From contig JAJFUB010000121.1 in assembly GCA_021372615.1 (NCBI GenBank), positions 1 to 64,000 on the forward strand: 64,000 bases of DNA, given 5' to 3'. Below are positions 31,772 through 39,463 of the stretch, in pieces; the first letter of the stretch is position 1, and each line of letters starts with the position of its first letter. Under the pieces are notes generated by a model. The model had not been told where the DNA came from. It saw only the letters and a list, made by a program, of their open reading frames with translations, and made no database searches. The DNA is from a bacterium (GTDB lineage: Bacteria > Armatimonadota > Zipacnadia > Zipacnadales > UBA11051). Both the position numbers and the translations under genes were made by a program.

Positions 31772-32371
31772 ATGTCAGCACGAGACCATATCCTGCAACG
31801 CATTGCCGCCGCGCACGTCCCCGCCGGGCCGGCCCTGCCGCCGACGGTGCCGGTCGAGCCGGTCGCCGACCGGCTGGCCGTGTTCGCGTGCGAGTTGGAG
31901 AAGCTGGGCGGCGAGTTGGTGCTGGCCGATGGCACCGCCGAGGCCGCGGCGCGGCTGCGCGAGTTGGTGCCGGAGGCCGAGGCGCTGTGGTTCATCGCCG
32001 ATCGGCCGCTGGCCGCTGAGGTAGCGTCGCATCTCGACGTCCGGCGCGCTCCGCAGGAGCGGATGGCCGACTGTCTGGCCTCCGTGACGGAGGCACAGTA
32101 TGTCATCGCCGACACGGCCACCGTGGGGCTGCGCCTGGATGGCGGGCAGCCGCGGTCGTGCTATCTGCTGCCCGAGGTGTGCATCGTGGTGGCGCGGCGC
32201 GAGGGCATGCTGCTGACACTCGGCGACGCGCTGGCCGATCTGGCGCAGCGGGGCGGCCTGCCCACCGGCTTCGTCTTCGTGACCGGCCCCAGCCGCACCG
32301 CCGATATCGAGAAGACGGTCGTCATTCCGGCCCACGGCCCCAAGCGGCTGGTCGTGGCGCTACTGCCCTGA
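31772..32371 (+). CDS. lutC: lactate utilisation protein C (LUD domain)
   Basis: A 199-aa LutC/YkgG homologue, third subunit of the lactate oxidation complex. The LUD domain is recognised from ADTATVGLRLDGGQPRSCYLLPEVCIVVARREGML and the C-terminal TGPSRTADIEKTVVIPAHGPKRLVVALL, which is nearly invariant in the family. The start at ATG 31772 gives MSARDHILQRIAAA, the usual N-terminal helix. It is separated from lutB by a repeat but keeps gene order ABC. In Bacillus these genes are controlled by LutR, a GntR-family repressor; whether the GntR at 22867 plays that role is only a guess. Confidence 0.93.
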   Translation: MSARDHILQRIAAAHVPAGPALPPTVPVEPVADRLAVFACELEKLGGELVLADGTAEAAARLRELVPEAEALWFIADRPLAAEVASHLDVRRAPQERMADCLASVTEAQYVIADTATVGLRLDGGQPRSCYLLPEVCIVVARREGMLLTLGDALADLAQRGGLPTGFVFVTGPSRTADIEKTVVIPAHGPKRLVVALLP

Positions 32372-32382
32372 ACGAGGTTGAC

Positions 32383-33099
32383 ATGGAACCCATCAAGACG
32401 CTGCTGCTGTCCGGCGCCAACAACCATGACTGGGCGCGGTCCACACCGTTCGTCAAGGAGCTGCTCGAGCACTCCGGACGGTTCGTCGTGACCGTGACGG
32501 AGGACCCCTCACCCTTGCTCGAGGACGCGGCAGCCCTGGCGGCGTATGACCTGATCTTCAGCGACTACTACGGCCCCGACTGGAGCGACGCAGCCCGCGC
32601 GAACTTCGAGCGAGCCGTCGCCGGCGGCGCTGACCTGGTCATCCTGCACGCGGCCGACAACGCCTTCAAGGGCTGGGTCGAGTATGAGAAGATGGTGGGT
32701 CTGCTGTGGCGCGAGGGGACCGGCCATGGCGACTTCCATGAGTTCCTGGTGCGCATCGTGGACCACGAGCACCCGATCACCGCGGGGCTGCAGGACTTCA
32801 TGCAGTGGGACGAGCTGTACCACCAGCTCGTGCACATGCACGACGTGCCCGTGCAGGTGCTGGCCACGGCATACTCCAGCCCGGACATGCGCGGCACCGG
32901 CAACGATGAGCCGATGATGGCGGTCACGCAGTACGGCGAGGGCCGGGTGTTCCACATGGTGCTCGGGCACGTCTGGCCGGGCGACCCCAACGGGGATTAC
33001 AAGGGCGCCAGCATGATCGCGTTCGAGAACCCGGCGTTCCAGCAGGCGCTCCTGCGCGGGTGCGAGTGGGCGGCGACGGGGACAGTGACACTGCCCTGA
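32383..33099 (+). CDS. ThuA-like domain protein
   Basis: A 238-aa protein of the ThuA (trehalose utilisation) family with a class I glutamine-amidotransferase-like fold. Recognisable parts are LLLSGANNHDWARSTPFVKELLE, FSDYYGPDWSDAARANFERAV, LVILHAADNAFKGW and MMAVTQYGEGRVFHMVLGHVWP. Biochemical role is unclear, though ThuA of rhizobia is tied to disaccharide oxidation through 3-keto sugars together with Gfo/Idh/MocA enzymes, one of which follows here. ATG 32383 begins 11 nt after lutC, with GAGG upstream. Cytoplasmic. Confidence 0.88.
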   Translation: MEPIKTLLLSGANNHDWARSTPFVKELLEHSGRFVVTVTEDPSPLLEDAAALAAYDLIFSDYYGPDWSDAARANFERAVAGGADLVILHAADNAFKGWVEYEKMVGLLWREGTGHGDFHEFLVRIVDHEHPITAGLQDFMQWDELYHQLVHMHDVPVQVLATAYSSPDMRGTGNDEPMMAVTQYGEGRVFHMVLGHVWPGDPNGDYKGASMIAFENPAFQQALLRGCEWAATGTVTLP

Positions 33100-33112
33100 C
33101 GCATGCGGGGCT

Positions 33113-33210
33113 GTAGGGCGGGGGCTCGTACCCCGCCCATGCCGTTCGGGTCGCGCCAGTCGGGGCGGGGTACAAACCCCCTGAGACCGCAAGCGGTCTC
33201 TAGGCCCTAC
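33113..33210. repeat. palindromic element with internal hairpin
   Basis: Outer GTAGGG (33113-33118) pairs with CCCTAC (33205-33210); GTACCCCGCCC pairs with GGGCGGGGTAC; a separate hairpin GAGACCGC-AA-GCGGTCTC sits at 33183-33200. It ends 1 nt before the ribosome site of the dehydrogenase at 33222, so it shapes that leader. Confidence 0.75.
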
Positions 33211-33221
33211 AGGAGGCAGGC

Positions 33222-34247
33222 ATGCACAAGGTCGGTCTCATCGGCATCGGGTCCATCGCCGAAGGCTATGGCAAGCCCGAAGACGCCAATAGCTACTGCC
33301 ATATCGCCGGGATCATCCACAACGCGCGGGTCGAGCTGGCGGCGGTCGCCGACCTCGACCAGGCCCGGCGCGACAACTTCCGGACCAAGTGGGGTGCGCT
33401 GCTGCCGCCGGAGTATCGCGAGTATGGCAGCGCCGCCGACATGCTGGCGGCTGAGGCCCTCGACATCGTGGCCGTGTGCGTGCGCGGGCCGCATCACTTC
33501 GCCGTGATGCAAGAGGTCCTGCAGGCCGGGCCGCGCGCGGTGTTCCTCGAGAAGCCGCCGACGTGCTCGCTGGCGGAGATGGACGCGATGACGGCCCTGG
33601 CCCAGAGCCGGGGCATTCCCGTGATGGTGTCATACTCGCGCCACTGGGCCCCGCATGTGCTGCGACTGCAGGAGCTCGTGGCAGGCGGGCTGATCGGCGA
33701 GGTACAGCAGGTCGTGGGCTACTGCGGCCACAGCTTCCTGTCCTTCGCCAGCCACACGACCGACCTGATCTGCCAGTTCGCGGGCTACTGCCCGACCGCC
33801 GTATACGCGCGCGGGCATCTGCCCGAAGGGGACGTCCCCGAGGGCTACGAGCGCGAGCCCGCGGTGGACACCATGACCATCGAGTTCGCCAACGGCGTGC
33901 TGGGCACGCAGATTGGCGTGGGCGGCGAGCACGGCACCTTCTATTGCGATGTCATCGGCACAGAGGGGTTGGTACGGGCGGGCATCTACATCCCGCCCTT
34001 CGCCCGCACCAAGGAGGGCCCCGTGGACCTGGCGGCCCTGGGCATGCCCGAGGACGCCAGCGTGTTCACGGTGGCCTACGGGCAGATCGCCGACAGCCTC
34101 GACGGTGGCCCCCGGGCGCACTGCACCGATGGGGACTGGGTGGCGGTCCACGAGATCGGCTTCGCCGGGATCGAGAGCGTGCTGACCCACCAGCGCGTCG
34201 CGCTGCCGAACGCCAACCGGGAGCGGCGGATCTTCGCCAACGGATAG
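33222..34247 (+). CDS. Gfo/Idh/MocA-family sugar dehydrogenase
   Basis: A 341-aa NAD(P)-dependent oxidoreductase. The N-terminal Rossmann motif is GLIGIGSIAEGYG (5-17), with acidic AVADLDQA after the second strand binding the ribose. The signature EKPPTC (110-115) supplies the catalytic Lys111 neighbourhood. The C-terminal half (about 130-341) is the substrate domain (VVGYCGHSFLSFASHTTDLICQF contains the expected His/Asp region). It probably oxidises a sugar or inositol-like polyol. ATG 33222 has AGGAGG 5 nt upstream. With the ThuA gene it fits the 3-keto sugar type pairing. Confidence 0.92.
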   Translation: MHKVGLIGIGSIAEGYGKPEDANSYCHIAGIIHNARVELAAVADLDQARRDNFRTKWGALLPPEYREYGSAADMLAAEALDIVAVCVRGPHHFAVMQEVLQAGPRAVFLEKPPTCSLAEMDAMTALAQSRGIPVMVSYSRHWAPHVLRLQELVAGGLIGEVQQVVGYCGHSFLSFASHTTDLICQFAGYCPTAVYARGHLPEGDVPEGYEREPAVDTMTIEFANGVLGTQIGVGGEHGTFYCDVIGTEGLVRAGIYIPPFARTKEGPVDLAALGMPEDASVFTVAYGQIADSLDGGPRAHCTDGDWVAVHEIGFAGIESVLTHQRVALPNANRERRIFANG

Positions 34248-34262
34248 GGCCGGGGAGACGCG

Positions 34263-35018
34263 ATGGACCCCCATGATGCCAACCAGGCCTTCTGGGATGC
34301 CGCGACCCCCTGGTGGCGGCAGAAGGAAGACGCGCGCGGGCTGTGGCAGCAGGCGCACCGGGAGCCCTCGCTGGTGTTCAGCGAGGCCGAGATGCCCTTC
34401 GTGGCCGACGTGGCGGGGCAGCAGGTGTGCGTCCTGGGCAGCGGCGACAATGAAGTCGCCTTCGCACTGGTGGGGCTGGGAGCGCGGGTCACGTCCGTGG
34501 ACATCTCCGCGCGCCGGCTGGCGGTGGCCGCTGAGCGGGCGCGCTCGCTGGGTCTCGACCTCACCTTCGTCCAGGCCGACGTAGCCGACCTGGCCCCCCT
34601 GGCCGACGCCACGTTTGACCTCGTCTACCTCGGCGGGCACGTCACCGTGTGGCTGGCGGATCTGCGCCGAGCCATCGCGGAGGCCGTGCGCGTGCTGCGG
34701 CCCGACGGGCGGCTCGTCGTCAACGAGTATCATCCCATCCGCCGCATGTGGCTGGACGCCGACAGTGCTGAGCCACGCCACCGCTACCTGCACCGTGGCC
34801 CCTATGAGTACACCTCCGACGAGGGCCTACCCAGCTTTGAGTACCACTGGACCGTGGCCGACCACATCCAGGCGATGGTGGACGTGGGCTGCCGGATTGT
34901 GAAGGTGGACGAACACGGGGAGACGATCGAGGACGAGTTCTGGCAGCGGGCGCAGCTCGACAAACTGCCGGCCTACCTGCTGGTCGTGGGGCAGAAGGAC
35001 GCGGGCGGGGCTGGTTAG
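34263..35018 (+). CDS. class I SAM-dependent methyltransferase
   Basis: A 251-aa methyltransferase. Motif I is VCVLGSGDNEVAFAL (55-69), Asp80 ends the second strand (RVTSVDIS), and FDLVYLGGHVTVWLADLRRAIAEAVRVLRPDGRLVVNEYHP covers motifs II-III. Substrate cannot be told. ATG 34263 has GGGGAGA at suitable distance and lies 15 nt after the dehydrogenase stop. Its last 4 nt overlap the convergent gene at 35015. Confidence 0.9.
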   Translation: MDPHDANQAFWDAATPWWRQKEDARGLWQQAHREPSLVFSEAEMPFVADVAGQQVCVLGSGDNEVAFALVGLGARVTSVDISARRLAVAAERARSLGLDLTFVQADVADLAPLADATFDLVYLGGHVTVWLADLRRAIAEAVRVLRPDGRLVVNEYHPIRRMWLDADSAEPRHRYLHRGPYEYTSDEGLPSFEYHWTVADHIQAMVDVGCRIVKVDEHGETIEDEFWQRAQLDKLPAYLLVVGQKDAGGAG

Positions 35019-36007
35019 CGCTGCGGCAGGAGAAGATCCGTGACGAGCAGGCGGTGGTCCGAGGCGAGGCCATCGGCGGTCCGGCAGCGCACCGGCGTTG
35101 CCCCCCCGGCGCACCAGACGTAGTCTATGCGGATCAGGGGGAAGCCGCGTGCATAGGTGAAGCCCCAGCCCCGCCCGGCCTGCGCGAAAGCATCGGTCGC
35201 CTCGGCGCGGAGGGCACGGTAGATGTCTGCGCGCGGCGGGGTGTTGAAGTCCCCACAGACGATCCGCGGCCCCTCTGTGCGGCGCAGCCAGTCCAGTACC
35301 ACCTCGGTGCTGCGGTGCCGCGCTTCCTCGATCGGGCTGGGCTCTCCGCGGCTGACCACGTGGATGTGGCGCCTGATTCCCACCTGGTAGTGCACGTTCA
35401 GGACCGAGACGCGGCCCTGCGGCAGCTCGATCTGTGTGCTCAGGCCCCAGCGGGCGATCCGCGGGTTGCTCAGCGGGAACGCGCTCTGGCTCACGATGCG
35501 CCCCCGGGTGAGCGTCCAGCCCTCGTGGGCGTGGGCCGCCTGCGCGCCCGGCAGCGCCTGCGCAAACGCCGCCGCCTTCGCCTCCTGCAGGCAGACGATG
35601 TCCGGCTGCAGCCGGGCGAGGGTCTCCTGGATCTGCGGCAGGTGCCACGCCTCGCAGTGGACGTTCCAGGTCACGACGCGGACAAGGCGCGCCGGGTCGT
35701 GTCGGGGCGTGCGGTGCAGCAGCACCGGGGGCATGAGCAGCAGGATCGCCGTCAGTGTCAGCAGCGCATTGAGCGCTGCCAGGCGCCACTGCCGGGCCAG
35801 CAGGCACAGCACGGCCAGCACTGGCAGCGGCGCCAGGAGCGGTGGCTGCGGGCCGTGGATGAGCACGTAGGCCAGCAGCACACGCTCCGGCACGGCACGC
35901 TCCATCACCACCAGGAACGCCACGTAGGCCAGGCCCAGGACCGTCAGCGTGAGGCACAGCAGACGGGCCAGACGCGGCTGTCGGCGGGGGGCATCACTGT
36001 CGCTCAT
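35015..36007 (-). CDS. membrane-anchored endonuclease/exonuclease/phosphatase family hydrolase
   Basis: A 330-aa protein. Residues 12-95 contain three hydrophobic segments; residues 108-330 are an EEP-fold domain with VVTWNVH (Asn115), CLQEAK (Glu142), CGDFNTPPR (Asp253, Asn255), RIDYVW (Asp295) and ASDHRLLVTDL (Asp317-His318), so the Mg-dependent active site is complete. Domain order resembles VanX-adjacent and YafD-like proteins of unknown function; phosphodiester hydrolysis outside the cytoplasm is plausible. Its ATG overlaps the stop of the upstream esterase by 4 nt, indicating coupled translation as last gene of the minus operon. Confidence 0.88.
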   Translation of the reverse strand: MSDSDAPRRQPRLARLLCLTLTVLGLAYVAFLVVMERAVPERVLLAYVLIHGPQPPLLAPLPVLAVLCLLARQWRLAALNALLTLTAILLLMPPVLLHRTPRHDPARLVRVVTWNVHCEAWHLPQIQETLARLQPDIVCLQEAKAAAFAQALPGAQAAHAHEGWTLTRGRIVSQSAFPLSNPRIARWGLSTQIELPQGRVSVLNVHYQVGIRRHIHVVSRGEPSPIEEARHRSTEVVLDWLRRTEGPRIVCGDFNTPPRADIYRALRAEATDAFAQAGRGWGFTYARGFPLIRIDYVWCAGGATPVRCRTADGLASDHRLLVTDLLLPQR

Positions 36008-36855
36008 GGCGTGGGTGCAGGCCCTGAAGTGGAGATGAAGTCGAGTATCTTGGCCCAGTCCACCCCGCGCACCGGCGCATCGTGGTCACCGCCGGGGATC
36101 TCCTCGTACTGGACTCTGCGCCCGAGGGCCTGCAGCTTGGCGGCCAGTTGCCGCGTCCAGTCCACCGGAATGAGCGCGTCGGCCGACCCGTGGCAGAGCT
36201 GCACGGGCATCGTCAGCCGCTCGGCATGGCGCAAGGCGGAGCGGGCCTGCAGCTCCTGGCGCAGGTCGCGGCCGTCCATGGTGTAGTGAATGCGAATGGC
36301 GTCGGCGATGTTCCTCAAGGTGGCGTTGGCCCCCCCGCGGGCCACGGCCCAGTCATAGTACGCCGCGATGTCGGCCGCCGGGCAGCGGGCGATGACGCCG
36401 GCGAGCAGGTGCGGCTGGCGCGTGGCGAACACGAGGGCGGAGCTGCCGCCCATCGAGCCCCCCTGCAGATACACCGGCACGCCCGGCCAGCGTTGCTTGA
36501 GCACCCCGATCAGGTCCACCATCCCCGCCTCGCCCAGCGGCCCCATCCACGAGTTGCCCCCGTACCAGGCGCAGACGTAGACCCAGTTGCGGCGCAGGCA
36601 CTCGCGCCGGAGCTTGCCGAAGGCGTCCTCGTAGATGCCCTCGGTCATCATCTGGGTCTCGTCGGAGTAGTGGCCGTGCAGGTTGATGAGAATGGCCTGC
36701 GCCGGGCCGGGCGGGTCCTGGACGAGATAGGGCCATTTGGAACCATCCAGGGCACAGTTGAAGGTCTCCCGCCGCGGCGGCGGGAGGGGGTCCGCGACCG
36801 TCGCGGTCAGCGTGCCCAGCAGCAGGAGTAGCAGCAACATCGGTAGTGGCGTCAT
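36004..36855 (-). CDS. secreted alpha/beta hydrolase (esterase)
   Basis: A 283-aa exported esterase. Signal MTPLPMLLLLLLLGTLTATVAD. INLHGHYSDETQMM is the oxyanion region; the nucleophile elbow is YLQGGSMGGSSALVF with Ser134; the acid is in CHGSADALIPVDW and the His in GGDHDAP near the end. This arrangement is like Esterase_phd/feruloyl-type esterases. Probably deacylates polysaccharides in the periplasm or outside. Its 3' end overlaps the next gene by 4 nt; 36 nt separate it from the upstream gene at 36892. Confidence 0.88.
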   Translation of the reverse strand: MTPLPMLLLLLLLGTLTATVADPLPPPRRETFNCALDGSKWPYLVQDPPGPAQAILINLHGHYSDETQMMTEGIYEDAFGKLRRECLRRNWVYVCAWYGGNSWMGPLGEAGMVDLIGVLKQRWPGVPVYLQGGSMGGSSALVFATRQPHLLAGVIARCPAADIAAYYDWAVARGGANATLRNIADAIRIHYTMDGRDLRQELQARSALRHAERLTMPVQLCHGSADALIPVDWTRQLAAKLQALGRRVQYEEIPGGDHDAPVRGVDWAKILDFISTSGPAPTP

Positions 36856-36891
36856 GGGCTCCCTCGTCGTCGCTCTATCGCGATCCCTGTC

Positions 36892-37995
36892 TCAGATCGT
36901 CTGCGTGCCGCTGCGGCCGGCCGGCTGCGCGCCGACGAGCCGCCCGAAGGGGTTGTGCTCGGCGTAGAGCTGGAGCTTCAGGCGCAGCACACGCGCCAGC
37001 CAGTGACCCACGGGCGTCACGGGTCCCAACTCCGGCAGCGCGTCCTCGTCGCCGTCGAGCCACGACGCGAGTGCTGCCATGAAGCGCTCATACCACTTCC
37101 GGAAGGCACCGAAGTCGGGGTAGGCGTCCTCGCACTGCAGGATGGGGCGGTCGTCGTCCGGCGCGCCCTCTGCTGCAACGCGCCCGATGGCCAGGATCGT
37201 CTTCTCCAGGTGCCGGAAGGCCTTCGGGGCACACAAGTGCGAGTGCTCGATGTGCGCCAGAAGCGGGCCATCCCCCGCCTCGCGGATCTGCGCCGTCAGC
37301 TCACGCACCTCCGCGCAGCGCAACTCGGCGAAGTACGGATCGCCGAAGGGCGGGTTGCCGTAGCAGCCGTACTCGTGCGCATCGCCGCGCACGTCGCCCA
37401 GATAGGCGTCCAGGGCGAACTGGTCGCGGCCGTCGCCCGGCCAGATCAGCGTCTTGAGCCACCAGCGCTGCCGGTGGATGAGCCGGCGCACAAGCCACGC
37501 CCGGCGCGGCGTGCGCTCCCCAAGCGTCGTGTAGACCGCCGCGATGATCTCGGACCAACGCTTGCCCAGGTCGTCACGCCGGGCCAGCTCCGCCTCGGCC
37601 TCGGCCGGCGGCGCCCCCTCCAGCCAGGCGTCCAGACAGTAGATGTAGGTCGCGAGCAGGCGCTTGCGCTCGGGCGAGGCCGTGTAGTGGCTGATGACGA
37701 ACTCCGGGCAGCGTTGCTCGCGGACCGCCCGGCAGAGGTCCAGAACGGGTCCCGGGAAGCTGTAGTGCCCGCACATCGGCAGCTGCCCGATCATGCGGTC
37801 CACGACTTCCCGCGCCCACGCCGGCACGCCGCCCAGCGCCATCTCCTCCTCGAAGATGGCGCGCAGCTCCGCCGACGTGGGCACGTCGAACCCATGCTCG
37901 CGGCCCTCGTCCCAGCCCGCATCCGCTGGCGTGCAGGACCAGCAACGACTCGTGACGCTGCCCTCGTAGGCTTCCCGGCTCCATGCGGTGCCCAT
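36892..37995 (-). CDS. conserved-looking protein of unknown function
   Basis: A 367-aa soluble protein that I do not recognise. It starts MGTAWSREAYEGSVTSRCWSCTPADAGWDEG; the early Cys-x-x-Cys (CWSC) and later histidines (MCGHYSFPG, LAHIEHSHLCAPKAFRHLE) could bind metal. The middle (ISHYTASPERKRLLATYIYCLDAWLEG, FGDPYFAELRCAEVRELTAQI) looks helical, with many Trp/Arg. No signal peptide. ATG 37995 has GGGGAGA 6 nt upstream; the long upstream frame is antisense noise. It sits 55 nt downstream of the MttB-like gene in the same operon, so a link with that methyl-transfer enzyme is possible. Confidence 0.6.
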   Translation of the reverse strand: MGTAWSREAYEGSVTSRCWSCTPADAGWDEGREHGFDVPTSAELRAIFEEEMALGGVPAWAREVVDRMIGQLPMCGHYSFPGPVLDLCRAVREQRCPEFVISHYTASPERKRLLATYIYCLDAWLEGAPPAEAEAELARRDDLGKRWSEIIAAVYTTLGERTPRRAWLVRRLIHRQRWWLKTLIWPGDGRDQFALDAYLGDVRGDAHEYGCYGNPPFGDPYFAELRCAEVRELTAQIREAGDGPLLAHIEHSHLCAPKAFRHLEKTILAIGRVAAEGAPDDDRPILQCEDAYPDFGAFRKWYERFMAALASWLDGDEDALPELGPVTPVGHWLARVLRLKLQLYAEHNPFGRLVGAQPAGRSGTQTI

Positions 37996-38050
37996 GGCTG
38001 GTCTCCCCGGTGCGGCGCCCGTCATGGACGCGCGCCCGAACCGTGCGGCC

Positions 38051-39463
38051 TCACAGCAGTTCCGCTCGTGCCCGCCCCAGCACATCCTCCAGCGCCCGCA
38101 GCACCTCCGGCGGATGCGGCGCCGGCTCGTACGCCGCCACGTAGCCCTCGACGTCCGCGTGCGCCTGGTCGAGCACCTGCTGCTCCGTCTTCGTGTCAAT
38201 TGCCCGCTGGAAGTACCGCGGGTCCCAGGCCTCGTCGCGATAGCGGGTCAGCGTGTGGTCGTCGGCCAGGAAGTTGCCGCCCTGGTCGAGGATGCCCCGG
38301 CGCAGGCGCTCGACGACATCATCCCCGTCGGTCGCGACCGGCCTCTGCCAGAGATGCTCGAACCCCTCGAGGATCTCGAAGTCCAGCAGGAACTGCTCGG
38401 GGCAGTGGACCGAGCCGTTGTCCAGCGTGCCGTGGCCGGGGTAGCTCAGGGCGTGGTCGTCCACGAACTGGGCATAGCCGATGCCCTTGAGCAGCTTCTC
38501 GAAGACGGCCTGCAGGCCGGGGCGCTTGGCCGAGACGTACGTGCGCCCCCCCACGAACGCGCCGCCGCCGAAGTGGCGGTCCATGAGCTGCACGATGCCC
38601 GCGTCCACCTGGACCGTCTGGGGCGAGGAGGAGGTGATGTGGCAGGCGCGCATGTCCATGGCCGTGGAGGCGATCCAGCCCTTCAGCGGGGCCTCGGGGT
38701 CCAGGATCATCGAGAGGATCAGGCCGCCGACGGTTTCCGCCGTGCCCAGCACGATGCTGCCCCAGGTGTCCACGGGGCCGCTGCCGCCCAGGCAGGGCAT
38801 GGGGGTGATCATGCTCGTGGCGTGGTACTGCGCGCGGCGGAGCATCGTCTCGCAGGTGCGGTGTTCCAGCCGCAGCGGCGGGTTGACGCAGTTGCACACG
38901 CCCAGGAAAGCGACTGGATCGTGACCGAGAATCGCGCCCGCCTCGTACAGGAACGGGATGGCCTCGGGATAGGTCGTGTCCACCCCGCCCAGGCGCTTGT
39001 CGGTGAGGCGGGCCATGAGCAGGACGCTGTCGAGCTGCTCGATGGCAGGCGGCACGTCCACGCGCGAGAGCGGGAGTGTGATGCCGCTGATGCAGGGCGC
39101 GGCGTGAGCGAACTTCATCAGCCACGCCAGGTTCCCCCGCGTCCCACCCTCGACGCGGTTCGCGGCATAGTTGAACAGCTTGGGCGTGATGTTGCCGAGA
39201 CCGACGCGCAGCTCGTGCCGCGGGTGAATGAGAGCGGGCTGCGTGGCCGCCGGCGGGTACTGCTCCTGGAGGCGCTGCTTCAGGTCGTCTATCTGCTCGT
39301 CGGCGAACAGCACCCGCCCCTGCGCTGACTCACGGCAGCCGGCCGCCAGGGCCATCTCGTGCAGGCGCGGGTGGCCGACGTGGTAGCCGATCTCGCGCAG
39401 CGTTCGCCGCACCTGGTCGGCCAGGAGCGCGAACTGGTCATCGGTGAAGAGGGGCGTGGTCAT
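38051..39463 (-). CDS. trimethylamine methyltransferase (MttB) superfamily protein, non-pyrrolysine
   Basis: A 470-aa MttB-superfamily member. Conserved segments are YAANRVEGGTRGNLAWLMKF, LGGVDTTYPEAIPFLYEAGAILG, TPMPCLGGSGPVDTWGSIVLGTAETVGGLIL, and GGRTYVSAKRPGLQAVFEKLLKGIGYAQFVDD. There is no in-frame amber codon, so it is of the pyrrolysine-free type, relatives of which demethylate glycine betaine, proline betaine, carnitine or similar quaternary amines and pass the methyl to a corrinoid protein. No corrinoid protein gene is nearby, which is unusual. ATG 39463 overlaps the stop of the upstream gene by 4 nt. Confidence 0.87.
   Translation of the reverse strand: MTTPLFTDDQFALLADQVRRTLREIGYHVGHPRLHEMALAAGCRESAQGRVLFADEQIDDLKQRLQEQYPPAATQPALIHPRHELRVGLGNITPKLFNYAANRVEGGTRGNLAWLMKFAHAAPCISGITLPLSRVDVPPAIEQLDSVLLMARLTDKRLGGVDTTYPEAIPFLYEAGAILGHDPVAFLGVCNCVNPPLRLEHRTCETMLRRAQYHATSMITPMPCLGGSGPVDTWGSIVLGTAETVGGLILSMILDPEAPLKGWIASTAMDMRACHITSSSPQTVQVDAGIVQLMDRHFGGGAFVGGRTYVSAKRPGLQAVFEKLLKGIGYAQFVDDHALSYPGHGTLDNGSVHCPEQFLLDFEILEGFEHLWQRPVATDGDDVVERLRRGILDQGGNFLADDHTLTRYRDEAWDPRYFQRAIDTKTEQQVLDQAHADVEGYVAAYEPAPHPPEVLRALEDVLGRARAELL

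Noticed and set aside
38051-39463. Pyrrolysine-dependent trimethylamine methyltransferase
   Set aside because: No in-frame amber codon is present; the chain is continuous, so it belongs to the pyrrolysine-free branch.
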